33,469 bases of DNA from Streptococcus sp. DD13 (GCF_001578875.1 NZ_KQ969506.1:1234032-1267500); one strand, 5' to 3'. Positions 1 through 7,459 are shown, counted from the first letter of the stretch. Made by a program: numbers and translations. The notes: generated from the letters alone by a model not told the origin.

Positions 1-412
1 GGGAAAAGTTGGAAACTCCAATCGCTCTTACTTTCCCAGCCTTGTAGGCTTCTTCCATGGCTCTGTAGCTGCCATAGTAATCACCAAAGGGTTGGTGGAT
101 GAGCAAGAGGTCGATATAGTCGGTTTGCAATTTGCGCAAGGATTCTGCGATAGAGGCCTTGGCTTTCTCATAGCCCGCGTTGGTGATCCAAATCTTGGTT
201 GTGATGAAAAATTCTTCACGTGGCAAACCAGAGGCTTGAATGGCCTGACCGACACCTGCTTCATTGCCATAGGCTTGGGCCGTATCAAAGGAGCGATAGC
301 CGACTTCGATGGCTTCAAGAACAGCCTGCTTGGTTTCATCCACAGGGGTTTGGTAAACACCAAAACCAAGTTGGGGCATTTTGACCTGGTTATTTAAGGT
401 TTTGTAGAACAT
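1..412 (-). CDS. Aldo/keto reductase, N-terminal part (cut by window edge)
   Basis: NAD(P)H-dependent aldo/keto reductase of the AKR superfamily, a cytosolic enzyme reducing aldehydes or ketones. Only the first ~137 residues are in the window. The start ([18 protein letters not shown]) follows an AGGAG ribosome binding site 9 bases upstream. The classical AKR catalytic tetrad can be read: Asp43 and Tyr48 in [11 protein letters not shown], Lys73 in ITTKIW and His106 in LLLIHQPF. The GVSNFS segment typical of AKRs follows. It is close to the 2,5-diketo-gluconate reductase-like group common in lactic acid bacteria. The gene is divergent from a LysR regulator, which is the likeliest candidate controller (inference). 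Substrate unknown. Confidence 0.9.
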   Translation of the reverse strand, partial: MFYKTLNNQVKMPQLGFGVYQTPVDETKQAVLEAIEVGYRSFDTAQAYGNEAGVGQAIQASGLPREEFFITTKIWITNAGYEKAKASIAESLRKLQTDYIDLLLIHQPFGDYYGSYRAMEEAYKAGKVRAIGVSNFS

Positions 413-447
413 ATTTGACATCTCCTTTGATCTCTTGATGCTTCTAG

Positions 448-513
448 TTTACAACGAGAGTCTCATATTGTACACTAGTAATACAGGAAGCTAGTTTTCA
501 TAAAATGAAAACT
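448..513 (+). promoter_or_regulatory. Promoter for the LysR gene plus inverted repeat
   Basis: Within the 115-base divergent gap, a -35 TTTACA (448-453) and -10 TACACT (471-476) are separated by exactly 17 bases and point at the LysR gene. Just downstream, a perfect 9-base inverted repeat AGTTTTCAT-AAA-ATGAAAACT (493-513) lies in the leader directly before the AAAGGAG ribosome binding site. It may be an autoregulatory operator or a leader hairpin. The opposing promoter for the aldo/keto reductase is less clear. Confidence 0.55.
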
Positions 514-527
514 AAAAGGAGAAGAAC

Positions 528-1367
528 ATGCTAAACTTAGAAGAACTGGAGCAACTGGTTGCCTTTAAAGAATTAGGCACCCTATCTAAAGTTGCAGAGA
601 AATTTCACATTTCAACCCCTTCCCTTTCTCGTGCCATGCAACAGGTAGAAGAAGATTTTGGTGTGACGCTTTTTGACCGTACGGCCAACCGCATTGCACT
701 AAATGAAACAGGAGAAGTCGCAGTCAACGTCGCTCGTCGAATCTTGCAAACCAGCCAACAGGGCATCAAGGAAGTGCGCCAATTTGAGCTGGGTCTCAAG
801 ACCATCCGTGTCGCTTCTGTCGCTCCAGCCCCACTCTGGGAATTGCTTCCTCAGTTGAGCGCTTCGTTTCCCCACAAGCACCTCCACCAACAGATTGGAA
901 AAGAAACAGAGGTCTTGGCTAGCCTGGAAAATGATACGGTTGATTTGGCCATTCTCCCCTTTCCCTATGAGAAAGAGGGAGCCTACTCCCTGCCCTACTT
1001 GACCGAAAATCTGTTTATCGCCGTCACAAAAGACCATACCCTAGCTGATTATGACCAGGTGACCTTTCAGGACCTCAATGGCTACAATTTCCTCCTCATG
1101 AATCAAATTGGTTTTTGGGACGACTTGGTGCATGAAGAGATGCCAGCTTCCAAGTTTCTGGTTCAAACCAACCGCTTTGAATTCGAAGAATTGGTTCAGC
1201 ATTCCAACCTCCCACGCTTTACCACCGATTACAGCCGAAAAAGGCATCTGATCAGAGATAACCGCAAGGTGATTCCCATCAGTGACCCGCAAGCCCAGGT
1301 CACCTATTACCTCGTTACTTCCAATCCTCAGCTCCGTCTACAAGACCTCATTTCGTCTATCTCCTAA
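528..1367 (+). CDS. LysR-family transcriptional regulator
   Basis: A 279-residue LysR-type regulator, slightly shorter than the usual ~300. The N-terminal winged helix-turn-helix is clear: MLNLEELEQLVAFKELGTLS, then VAEKFHISTPSLSRAMQQVE with the recognition helix, then LFDRTANRIALNETGE. The rest (from about residue 90) is the periplasmic-binding-protein-like effector domain (TIRVASVAPAPLW). The start has AAAGGAGAAGAAC upstream. Divergent placement from the aldo/keto reductase suggests control of that gene (inference). The effector cannot be predicted from sequence. Confidence 0.9.
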   Translation: MLNLEELEQLVAFKELGTLSKVAEKFHISTPSLSRAMQQVEEDFGVTLFDRTANRIALNETGEVAVNVARRILQTSQQGIKEVRQFELGLKTIRVASVAPAPLWELLPQLSASFPHKHLHQQIGKETEVLASLENDTVDLAILPFPYEKEGAYSLPYLTENLFIAVTKDHTLADYDQVTFQDLNGYNFLLMNQIGFWDDLVHEEMPASKFLVQTNRFEFEELVQHSNLPRFTTDYSRKRHLIRDNRKVIPISDPQAQVTYYLVTSNPQLRLQDLISSIS

Positions 1368-1368
1368 C

Positions 1369-1417
1369 AAAAACCCCTCCGACATCCGATTATTCGGACA
1401 TTGAAGGGGTTTTCTTT
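1369..1417 (+). terminator. Intrinsic terminator after LysR gene
   Basis: Outer stem AAAACCCCT / AGGGGTTTT encloses an inner stem TCCGA-TTAT-TCGGA, followed by TTCTTTTTC. It can act on both strands and so may also end the converging gene at 1442. Confidence 0.85.
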
Positions 1418-1441
1418 TTCTCTAGTTCACAGCCTTTTTCC

Positions 1442-2110
1442 TTATCGAACGACGGCGTATCCACCTGTCCAGTTGATTTGTTCGCGAACGGCCAAAGTAA
1501 TCGCCAAGAAGCCCATGGCCTCCAATTCACGAGAACGTTTCAAGCTACCCGCATCAACAGTTGCCAAGCCACCAGCTTCAATCAATTTTGCCACACGCAC
1601 CTTAGCCTCTTCATCGTCAGATGCTAACTGCACCGTACCTTGATTCTCACCAACCTTACGACTGGCAATATTAGCTGCAAAAATGGTATTAAAGCCTTTG
1701 ACGATGGTGCTTTCTGGCAAGAACTTAGCGATTTCTTCAGCCGCTGAAGAGCCTGCTGGTGTAACCAACTCATCCATATTATCAAAATTAACTGGGTTGG
1801 TGATATCTATCACGATTTTTCCTGCCAAAGCTTCCTTATAGTTGGCTGCAATGCTCTCTACAGCTCCGTAGGGAACGGCCAATACCGCAATGTCCCCAAC
1901 GACACTATCAGCCTCTTTGCCGATAAAATTAACCGTTTGCCCTGCTGCTTCAAAAACGCTTTGAATCGCTTGTCCCATGTTGCCTTGTCCAAAAATTGTA
2001 ATGTTCGTCATTGTATCTACCTCGTTTTTCTCTTTATTGTGCGTTTCAGGATCCTGTGATGGATCCTTTTTTCTCGTAAATTTATTCAAAAAATCTAAAA
2101 ATTGCTTCAT
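1442..2110 (-). CDS. NADP-binding oxidoreductase (F420 reductase-like Rossmann protein)
   Basis: A 222-residue Rossmann-fold protein of the family annotated as NADPH-dependent F420 reductase or NAD(P)-binding oxidoreductase. The dinucleotide motif ITIFGQGNMGQAI sits near residue 40, followed by VVGDIAVLAVPY, IVIDITNPVNF and VKGFNTIFA, all typical of the group. The first ~33 residues (MKQFLDFLNKFTRKKD...) are a basic, charged extension before the conserved core. An internal ATG at MTNITIFGQG (around 2011) has a GAGGT ribosome binding site, so either start is possible. The gene lies 12 bases after the frameshifted SDR pseudogene and is probably its operon partner. Substrate unknown. Confidence 0.75.
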   Translation of the reverse strand: MKQFLDFLNKFTRKKDPSQDPETHNKEKNEVDTMTNITIFGQGNMGQAIQSVFEAAGQTVNFIGKEADSVVGDIAVLAVPYGAVESIAANYKEALAGKIVIDITNPVNFDNMDELVTPAGSSAAEEIAKFLPESTIVKGFNTIFAANIASRKVGENQGTVQLASDDEEAKVRVAKLIEAGGLATVDAGSLKRSRELEAMGFLAITLAVREQINWTGGYAVVR

Positions 2111-2122
2111 TTGCTTAACCGC

Positions 2123-2751
2123 CTATTTCCCCAAAACAGAAATGCGTTCTTGGATATGCTGGGCTTGCTCAATTTCATCAAGCATGGCAATGGCATAATC
2201 CGCATAGCTAATCTGGCTCTCTCCGGCTGCATTGGTCGTAAAGACTTCTCCAGCCAAGATATAATCCCCCGTGCGAGGGCCGTCTGCTACAAATCAGCTG
2301 CAGGGCTGACAAAGGTCCATCTCAGTTCCTCTTTAGTCCGAATCACATCCAACTCATCTGCTTGAGCAGAAGCCAAGGGTTTAAAGGCATCTGGAAAGTC
2401 GGGACTGTCCAAGAGACGGGTCGTATGACTGTCGTCCAGATAAAGACTCCCTGCACCCCCAACCACTAAGAGACGGGTCTGACTTCCTCCTAAAATACTT
2501 GCAAAGTGATGAATGGACTGGCTATGAAGGGGCAGGGTCTCTGGTGTATAGGCTCCAAAAGCTGATACAACTGCATCAATTCCCTTTAAGTCTTCCTTAG
2601 TCAAATCAAAAAGATCTTTTTGAATGACTTTCTGGGCTTTCGATTTGTTTTCGGAGCGTACGACCGCCGTCACGTCATGGCCACGCTGAATAGCTTCTTC
2701 CACAATAAGTTGACCCGCTTTCCCGTTTGCGCCTACTACTACTATCTTCAT
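2123..2751 (-). pseudogene. NAD(P)H-binding (NmrA/SDR-like) protein, frameshifted
   Basis: An atypical short-chain dehydrogenase / NmrA-like NAD(P)-binding protein of about 209 residues if intact. The N-terminus MKIVVVGANGKAGQLIVEEA contains the GxxGxxG nucleotide-binding motif, and LLVVGGAGSLYLDD is typical of the family. The first frame ends early at WTFVSPAADL-stop. The next frame carries on at once with VADGPRTGDYILAGEVF and ends RISVLGK. Restoring one T (A on the + strand) in the run near 2291-2293 rejoins the two as PAADFVADGPRTG. A -1 slip in a three-base homopolymer could be a real mutation or a sequencing error. It has a strong promoter and the ribosome binding site GAGGAG. Confidence 0.85.
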
Positions 2752-2797
2752 TTGTTTTTCTCCTCTGTTTTTATAGATGTAAATATCTTTGTTACAA

Positions 2798-2836
2798 TAA
2801 CTATTCTACACCTTTTTATTGTAATGTCAATAGTTA
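2798..2836 (-). promoter_or_regulatory. Promoter with flanking inverted repeat upstream of the SDR gene
   Basis: Read on the minus strand: -35 TTGACA (2825-2830), 16-base spacer, -10 TAGAAT (2803-2808). The promoter is bracketed by a perfect 8-base inverted repeat, TAACTATT (2798-2805) and AATAGTTA (2829-2836), that overlaps both boxes. This is the geometry of a repressor operator, and MarR or HxlR regulators often control such redox genes. No regulator gene is adjacent. Confidence 0.65.
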
Positions 2837-2899
2837 CATCTCAAAAATTTTAATTTTTTTGATGGACTCAGATATCTGTCTTTGTAAACAGATGCCCTG

Positions 2900-3073
2900 A
2901 GAGTGGGACAGCAATCGGTCATTCCTTAGAATGCGATTTGGTCGTCCCACCTCCGCACAGTTGAGTCGAGCTGTAAAAGCGGATGAGATTAGCCCAGTAG
3001 AGACCACTCAACCACTGCGTCTTGCTCGACAATCCAAATACAATTGAGAGGCTAGGACTTTTGTCCCAGCCTC
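2900..3073. repeat. Dispersed streptococcal intergenic repeat, complete copy
   Basis: About 174 bases with two hairpin-forming parts. The left part has GTGGGAC (2903-2909) opposed by GTCCCAC (2944-2950). The right part is GAGGCTAGGAC-TTTT-GTCCCAGCCTC (3048-3073). Partial copies with the same internal sequence occur in reverse orientation at 7279-7342 (right end) and at 27144-27165 (left end). It has no coding capacity and resembles the non-autonomous intergenic repeats of mitis-group streptococci. The 2752-3158 gap holds this repeat, the promoter above and the terminator below, and no gene that I can see. Confidence 0.75.
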
Positions 3074-3103
3074 GGTTTCAGATTTTCCCTTCCCCTTCTT
3101 TTC

Positions 3104-3136
3104 CTCAAAAAAACCAAGACATAAATTGTCTTGGTT
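3104..3136 (-). terminator. Terminator of the hydrolase operon
   Basis: Ten-base perfect stem AACCAAGACA / TGTCTTGGTT (3112-3121 and 3127-3136) followed on the minus strand by seven T. It lies 22 bases past the hydrolase stop codon. Confidence 0.9.
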
Positions 3137-3158
3137 GGCGATAAAGTAGAGAGGATGA

Positions 3159-4055
3159 TCAATCCTTCAAAAAGGATTCGATGGCTGGAAAGGCTACTTT
3201 ATTAAAAGAAGCATCGATCCAGTGGCCTCCGCCATCTACTGTTACAAGCTGGGCATCGGGGATGTTCTTTGACGCTTCTTGAGCATACCGGTAGGGAACC
3301 ACTGTATCGGCAGTCCCTTGGATAATAAGAGTTGGCGCCGTCACCCGCTTCTGACGATCCTTGATATCGATGGCCAGAGCATCTGTCAGATAAGAACGGC
3401 CAAGTTGGGCATTCCGATGAGTGACGACCTCAGGAGGGTTTTCCCTATAGTTGGCATAAGTCTCTCGGACGTCGTCAAATAAGACAAAGGCCGGAAAAAT
3501 AAGCATCAGTTTGTGAACCATTTCAGGGTGTTCCGCCGCATAAAGGGTTGAAACCACTCCCCCTTGACTAGCTCCTAACAGAAGGATTTTCCCTTTGTCC
3601 ACGAATTTTTCCCCAGAAAGCTTCGCCACCACTTGCGTCAAGTCCTCGACTTCTGTCTTCACAGACATATCCAGCATGTCCTCACCTCCGCTTTTAGACC
3701 GGGTACTGCCCCCATAGAAATCAAAACGATAGACGAGATAGCCTTGTTCGGCAATTTTCTGGGCGTACTCTTCATAGTTTTCAAGCGTATTGTTAAACCC
3801 ATGAGAGAGGACCAAAAGCGGAAGTTTTTGCTCTTTGTAAGCAGCTGGTGCAGTCAGAACCCCATAGAGTTTCTTGTCCCCATAGGCAACATCGTAACGC
3901 TCTGAGACGAGGTTGGTGTGAGCCAGGCTGGAACCTGTCTTTGTATCTGTTTGAGCAGAGGTCATGGCATCTGTTTCTCCTTTATTTTCTACTTTTTCCT
4001 GATTGCAGGCCGTGAGCAAAAGAACAGCGACCAGGACAATCCATCCTTTTTTCAT
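3159..4055 (-). CDS. Secreted alpha/beta-hydrolase lipoprotein
   Basis: A 298-residue lipoprotein with an alpha/beta-hydrolase fold, probably an esterase or acyl hydrolase anchored to the outside of the membrane. The signal peptide MKKGWIVLVAVLLLTAC ends in the lipobox LLTAC (Cys17 lipidated), followed by a Ser/Thr/Lys-rich linker to about residue 45. Catalytic features: oxyanion segment LVLSHGFNNT, nucleophile elbow GASQGG, acid Asp in GTADTVVP, and His in DGGGHW near the C-terminus. The family resembles the serine aminopeptidase/hydrolase lysophospholipase group. It is second in a two-gene operon, 23 bases after the DMT transporter. Natural substrate unknown. Confidence 0.85.
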   Translation of the reverse strand: MKKGWIVLVAVLLLTACNQEKVENKGETDAMTSAQTDTKTGSSLAHTNLVSERYDVAYGDKKLYGVLTAPAAYKEQKLPLLVLSHGFNNTLENYEEYAQKIAEQGYLVYRFDFYGGSTRSKSGGEDMLDMSVKTEVEDLTQVVAKLSGEKFVDKGKILLLGASQGGVVSTLYAAEHPEMVHKLMLIFPAFVLFDDVRETYANYRENPPEVVTHRNAQLGRSYLTDALAIDIKDRQKRVTAPTLIIQGTADTVVPYRYAQEASKNIPDAQLVTVDGGGHWIDASFNKVAFPAIESFLKD

Positions 4056-4078
4056 CTCCTATCATCCTCTCGTCACAC

Positions 4079-4945
4079 TTACAAGAAGACAGTGATGACA
4101 CTCGCTCCAACAATGAGTATGAGACCTAGATAGGTTAAGCGCATTTGCGTTTTATTTTTCTTCTCCCTCAGGATAAATACTGCGCCCAAAGTGGCAATCA
4201 CGACATTGAGTTGGGTGAGGATGTAGGCTACGGTCACCCCATTTGCCTGGGCAGAGAAGATATACGACAAAGAAGCAATGCCAAAAATCAAACCAACAAA
4301 ACCAGACAACCAGGACTCTTTTTCCTTAAAGGCAGCTGGACGAGAGAGGGCGGCGTAGATGACAGCTCCTGTCAAGATCCCTAGCATCTCTGGCAAAAAG
4401 ATAGATAGGGCATCCGCATCTACCAGACGAGGAGCTGCACTATAAACCCAATACCCAACACTGGTCAGGAGCAAGAGGCGTAAACCACGTAGGAGAGCCC
4501 CATTGTCCTCACCTACCTTCTGGGGCTCTACCGAGGTCAGATAGGCCCCGCCCACTAAGATTGCAATCGCTAGGAACCCAAAGACCTTACTGGTCCAGCT
4601 CGACCATTCTCCAAATGCTAATAAGCCTATCAAGGAAGTCCCAACTAGCTGAAACCCAGTGGAGATCGGCATGGTCTTGGACACACCGATGATACGATAT
4701 GCCTTGACCTGTCCTGCCTGGCCCAGGGTCCAAAACATTCCTGAGAAAAAGGATATCAGAAAGGCTGGGAGGGAGATACTGGCTGGCGTCAGAGTCAGTT
4801 GAACCAGCAGTCCCATCACAACAGTTCCAAGCCCGAACCCAAGGACACTATTGGTATCATCCCCTCCAATTTTTGTCAAAAAGATAGGCTGAATCCCCCA
4901 GCATAGGGCCGGCACGAGGGCCAGTAAGATATTTTGTAGAGACAT
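4079..4945 (-). CDS. Sugar-permease-like DMT transporter (GRP/GlcU type)
   Basis: A 288-residue integral membrane protein with about ten hydrophobic segments and almost no soluble part. The opening (LLALVPALCWGIQPIFLTKIGG), the FFSGMFWTLGQAGQVKAYR loop, VSKTMPISTGFQLVGTSLIG, and the final AYILTQLNVVIATLGAVFILREKK are those of the glucose/ribose porter (GRP; GlcU, RbsU, RhaT-like) branch of the drug/metabolite transporter superfamily. The expected role is proton-coupled uptake of a sugar. It is the first gene of an operon with the hydrolase lipoprotein at 3159-4055. That pairing suggests the hydrolase may release the transported compound (inference). Confidence 0.85.
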   Translation of the reverse strand: MSLQNILLALVPALCWGIQPIFLTKIGGDDTNSVLGFGLGTVVMGLLVQLTLTPASISLPAFLISFFSGMFWTLGQAGQVKAYRIIGVSKTMPISTGFQLVGTSLIGLLAFGEWSSWTSKVFGFLAIAILVGGAYLTSVEPQKVGEDNGALLRGLRLLLLTSVGYWVYSAAPRLVDADALSIFLPEMLGILTGAVIYAALSRPAAFKEKESWLSGFVGLIFGIASLSYIFSAQANGVTVAYILTQLNVVIATLGAVFILREKKNKTQMRLTYLGLILIVGASVITVFL

Positions 4946-5103
4946 CTAATCGTATACTCCTTTACCTGTAGCTTCAAAATGTAAATACAGTGACCATTCT
5001 ACCATTTCTAGCGAAAAATGTCCTGCTTCACCTTACCAGTAGTCCCTAAGCTTTCATTTAAGTTCTCATTTGCTTCAAAACATTGCTTTTTAGAGAGGAT
5101 ATC

Positions 5104-5132
5104 TTGCCAATTCTACTAAAATAGGCTACTAT
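5104..5132 (+). promoter_or_regulatory. Promoter of ferrochelatase gene
   Basis: -35 TTGCCA (5104-5109), 17-base spacer, -10 TACTAT (5127-5132). It gives a leader of about 45 bases before the ATG at 5186. The Shine-Dalgarno is weak (GAAAG). Confidence 0.65.
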
Positions 5133-5185
5133 AAATGAGTTGAATATCCCCTGGCATCTAGCCCTTCTCTGAAACGAAAGACACC

Positions 5186-6145
5186 ATGACAAGAAAAACT
5201 TACGGCATCCTCCTCATCAACCTCGGGACACCTGATGCCCCAACTCCTAAAGGCATTCGCGCCTTTCTCAAACCCTTTCTCTCTGACCGGCGCATTATCG
5301 ACCTCAACCGTTTTTACTGGTTGCCTGCCCTACACGGATTTATTTTGCCCCGGCGCCCTCACAAGATTCGCCATCTCTACGAAAACATCTGGACCAAAGA
5401 CGGTTCTCCTTTAGCCTTAATTGCGCAAGCACAGGCAAAGGCCCTTCAAGAACAACTTGACCAAACAGGTCAGTCGACTATTGTCAAAGAAGCTATGGTC
5501 ATCGGCAACCCCAACATCACCGACCTTCTCGATGATTTCTTGGCCCAAGGAGTGGACCACCTCATCTTGCTCCCACTTTTTCCCCAATATAGCTCAACCA
5601 CGACGGCAACCGGCCTAGATGCCTTCACCCGTTATTTTGCAAAGAAAAAAGGGATTCCTCCCTTTGACTTTATCCACAGCTACCATGACCACCCTGCCTA
5701 CATCCAAGCTCTGGCTGACAGCATCCATCTCGCTGAGGACGAAACCTTGCTCTTTTCCTTTCACGGGATTCCTCAGCGTTACGCAGACGAAGGGGATTAT
5801 TACCCCAAGCATTGTCAGCGAACAGCTGAACTGGTCGCGCAGAAGTTAGGATTAGCAGACGACCAATGGTTGCTTTCTTATCAATCTCGCTTTGGCCGTG
5901 AGGTTTGGCTCAAACCTTATACGGACGAGACCATGGCCGCCCTCCCAGCACAAGGTATTGATAAATTAGCTGTCATCTGCCCAGGCTTTGCGGCAGATTG
6001 CCTAGAAACACTAGAAGAAATCAACATCACCAATCGTCGGACTTTTCTAGAAGCAGGGGGCAAGAACTTCCGCTACATCCCAGCCCTCAATGCGCAAGCT
6101 GACCACATCGCTCTCCTGGCACAGCTGGTTCGCCGGTATTTCTAG
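5186..6145 (+). CDS. hemH: Ferrochelatase (coproporphyrin/protoporphyrin type)
   Basis: A 319-residue chelatase inserting ferrous iron into a porphyrin; in Gram-positives the enzyme normally acts on coproporphyrin III (CpfC). Signature regions: GILLINLGTPDAP at the N-terminus, LLPLFPQYSSTTTATGLDA, the catalytic His193 in LLFSFHGIPQRY, and CPGFAADCLETLEEI with the conserved acidic Glu274. Length is normal. The gene stands alone with its own promoter and terminator, with no other heme-pathway gene in the window. Streptococci generally lack the rest of heme synthesis, so it may serve scavenged or cross-fed porphyrin (inference). There is no sign of decay. Confidence 0.93.
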   Translation: MTRKTYGILLINLGTPDAPTPKGIRAFLKPFLSDRRIIDLNRFYWLPALHGFILPRRPHKIRHLYENIWTKDGSPLALIAQAQAKALQEQLDQTGQSTIVKEAMVIGNPNITDLLDDFLAQGVDHLILLPLFPQYSSTTTATGLDAFTRYFAKKKGIPPFDFIHSYHDHPAYIQALADSIHLAEDETLLFSFHGIPQRYADEGDYYPKHCQRTAELVAQKLGLADDQWLLSYQSRFGREVWLKPYTDETMAALPAQGIDKLAVICPGFAADCLETLEEINITNRRTFLEAGGKNFRYIPALNAQADHIALLAQLVRRYF

Positions 6146-6203
6146 CAGGCCGCTCCATCCAGTATCGAAAGGACAGCCACTTCCTTTCCTTTAACTCTCA
6201 TTC

Positions 6204-6270
6204 AAAAAGAACGGCGTCCACGGTTAGAGACTAAAATCCTAACCAGAAGACACCGTTCTTTTTTGTTTTT
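6204..6270. terminator. Bidirectional terminator between hemH and small-protein operon
   Basis: Nested stem AAAAAGAACGG...CCGTTCTTTTT with inner arms GGTTAG/CTAACC, with T-rich tracts on both strands. It serves the converging genes ending at 6145 and 6308. Confidence 0.85.
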
Positions 6271-6307
6271 TGAAAGTTTTTCAAGCTGGACTTTTCATGG
6301 CATGATC

Positions 6308-6619
6308 TCACTTCAAGCTCACAGACCGAATGTCCTCAACCCGTTTTAATTGGGTCTCCACATTCCCTTTCTTATCCGTCCGAGTCAGCTTGACCCAGTC
6401 CTCATCTACATCGAGGATTTCCCACTCCATACCAGCACCACCGATAATGACCGTCGCTTTTTGTCCTTTTAATTCTTCTAATAATCGTGACATCGTACTA
6501 CTTCCTTTCTCATCTTTTTCTAAGCGTCTGACCCGTTTGGTCAGTTTTTTTATCTTGCTCCCCTGGTCTATCAGCGCAATGAAGGCAAACAGTGCCAGAA
6601 ATACACCATACAAACCCAT
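6308..6619 (-). CDS. Small membrane-anchored coiled-coil protein, unknown function
   Basis: 103 residues. One N-terminal membrane segment (GLYGVFLALFAFIALI) is followed by a basic, charged coiled-coil stretch (KIKKLTKRVRRLEKDEK). A soluble C-terminal ~60-residue part follows (LLEELKGQKATVIIGGAGMEWEILDVDEDWVKLTRTDKKG), which reads like a small beta-rich domain of the LSM/SH3 sort. A second ATG at MSRLLEELKGQ has a good ribosome binding site (GAAAGGAAGTA), so a shorter cytosolic form of ~61 residues may also be made. It is third in an operon of three small genes, 3 bases after its neighbour. I do not recognise a function. Confidence 0.7.
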   Translation of the reverse strand: MGLYGVFLALFAFIALIDQGSKIKKLTKRVRRLEKDEKGSSTMSRLLEELKGQKATVIIGGAGMEWEILDVDEDWVKLTRTDKKGNVETQLKRVEDIRSVSLK

Positions 6620-6622
6620 AGA

Positions 6623-6829
6623 CTACCTCCTACTCTCCGACGCTTCTCCAAAAAACCTGGGTGCTTTCTTCCAACCGATCAGAGCGATCATAAATAGGCT
6701 CAGCAGTACTTGCTCTCCATCAAGCCCTTGACCAGAACCGAACTTCCAGATGTTATGCAAGATCAGTAGGACACTGGCTGTCAGTAGGAATCCTTTGAAC
6801 ACCCCTTCTGCAAATACGAAAAGTTTCAT
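6623..6829 (-). CDS. Small two-helix membrane protein
   Basis: 68 residues with two hydrophobic segments (FKGFLLTASVLLILHNIW and VLLSLFMIALIGW) and a basic C-terminus (KKAPRFFGEASESRR). Middle gene of the three-gene small-protein operon, 12 bases after the first gene and 3 bases before the next. The start is preceded by a GGGGGATATGT-like purine-rich site. Function unknown. The operon context suggests the three products work together at the membrane (inference). Confidence 0.65.
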   Translation of the reverse strand: MKLFVFAEGVFKGFLLTASVLLILHNIWKFGSGQGLDGEQVLLSLFMIALIGWKKAPRFFGEASESRR

Positions 6830-6841
6830 ACATATCCCCCT

Positions 6842-7024
6842 TTATTCTCTTTCCTTAGGCTTGGCTACCCTCGCCAAACAAGTAGCCGCATAAATCGCAA
6901 CAAGCACCGAAGAATCAACTAGCTCAGTGAAATGCAACAGATGTACATCCTTCAAGATTATCGCCACAAAGTAGAGAAGAAACGCGAAGGTCAAGATGTA
7001 TGACCGTGTAAGGTAGATTTTCAT
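6842..7024 (-). CDS. Small two-helix membrane protein
   Basis: 60 residues, two membrane segments (YILTFAFLLYFVAIIL and SSVLVAIYAATCLARV) and a charged tail (AKPKERE). The first gene of the operon, with a TAGGAG ribosome binding site and its own promoter 43 bases upstream. Not recognised. It is too short for domain assignment, but its size, hydrophobicity and arrangement with two similar genes support a real gene. Confidence 0.65.
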   Translation of the reverse strand: MKIYLTRSYILTFAFLLYFVAIILKDVHLLHFTELVDSSVLVAIYAATCLARVAKPKERE

Positions 7025-7066
7025 ATTCCCAACTCCTATTTTGTAATCCGTTTTTTAACTTGATTT

Positions 7067-7094
7067 ATTGTAACATATCTTTGTTATTTTGCAA
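7067..7094 (-). promoter_or_regulatory. Promoter of the three-gene small membrane protein operon
   Basis: Minus strand: -35 TTGCAA (7089-7094), 16-base spacer, -10 TACAAT (7067-7072), followed by a ~45-base leader. Confidence 0.6.
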
Positions 7095-7278
7095 AGCATT
7101 GTTGTCATAAAAAATTATGTTTTTCAAAGAACAAGCAAACGATTCAGAACTGTATCTTCGTTTCATCTTTTCTTGCGAATCATCTCGAAACAAAAAATCC
7201 ACCAGGTTCCCGACAAAATCCAGAAAGCTGACAAATTTATTTGGAAAGATTTCCAACAAGCTTGAAATAAGACAAAAA

Positions 7279-7342
7279 GAGGCCGGGACAAAAGTCCTAG
7301 CCTCTCAATTGTTTTGGATTGTCGAGTAAGACGCAGTGGTGG
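7279..7342. repeat. Dispersed intergenic repeat, truncated inverted copy
   Basis: Matches the right ~65 bases of the repeat at 2900-3073 in the opposite orientation: GAGGCCGGGACAAAAGTCC with its hairpin, then CTCAATTG, GGATTGTCGAG, and GACGCAGTGGT. It ends where a decayed acetyltransferase reading frame begins. Confidence 0.8.
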
Positions 7343-7459
7343 AGACAGAGCCTTCTCCAGCATCTGGGGCTGTTGGGTATAGTTGGTCTAACCAACTGCC
7401 TGATAGAGATGGAACACACTCTCTAACTTGACCATTTCTTCCCTCTTAATCCGAATCAT
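7340..7459 (-). pseudogene. Truncated second GNAT acetyltransferase
   Basis: The stop codon of the GNAT gene at 7456 overlaps an ATG at 7459 (ATGA). This opens a frame reading MIRIKREEMVKLESVF, then HLYQAVG, a TAG stop, and then TNYTQQPQMLEKAL in the same frame. The pattern LYxxVGWTNYTxxPxML is the usual N-terminus of GNAT N-acetyltransferases, so the TAG most simply replaces TGG (Trp). The coding sequence then runs into the dispersed repeat at about 7340 and is lost. It is therefore broken twice, by a nonsense codon and by truncation. Confidence 0.7.

Noticed and set aside
28..397. Open frames of ~100 codons on both strands at the left edge
   Set aside because: They are shadows of the aldo/keto reductase read in other frames; only the minus frame starting at 412 gives family motifs.
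2900..3073. Possible small RNA or CRISPR-like repeat
   Set aside because: Copies are dispersed, not tandem with spacers, and the hairpins match an intergenic repeat element.
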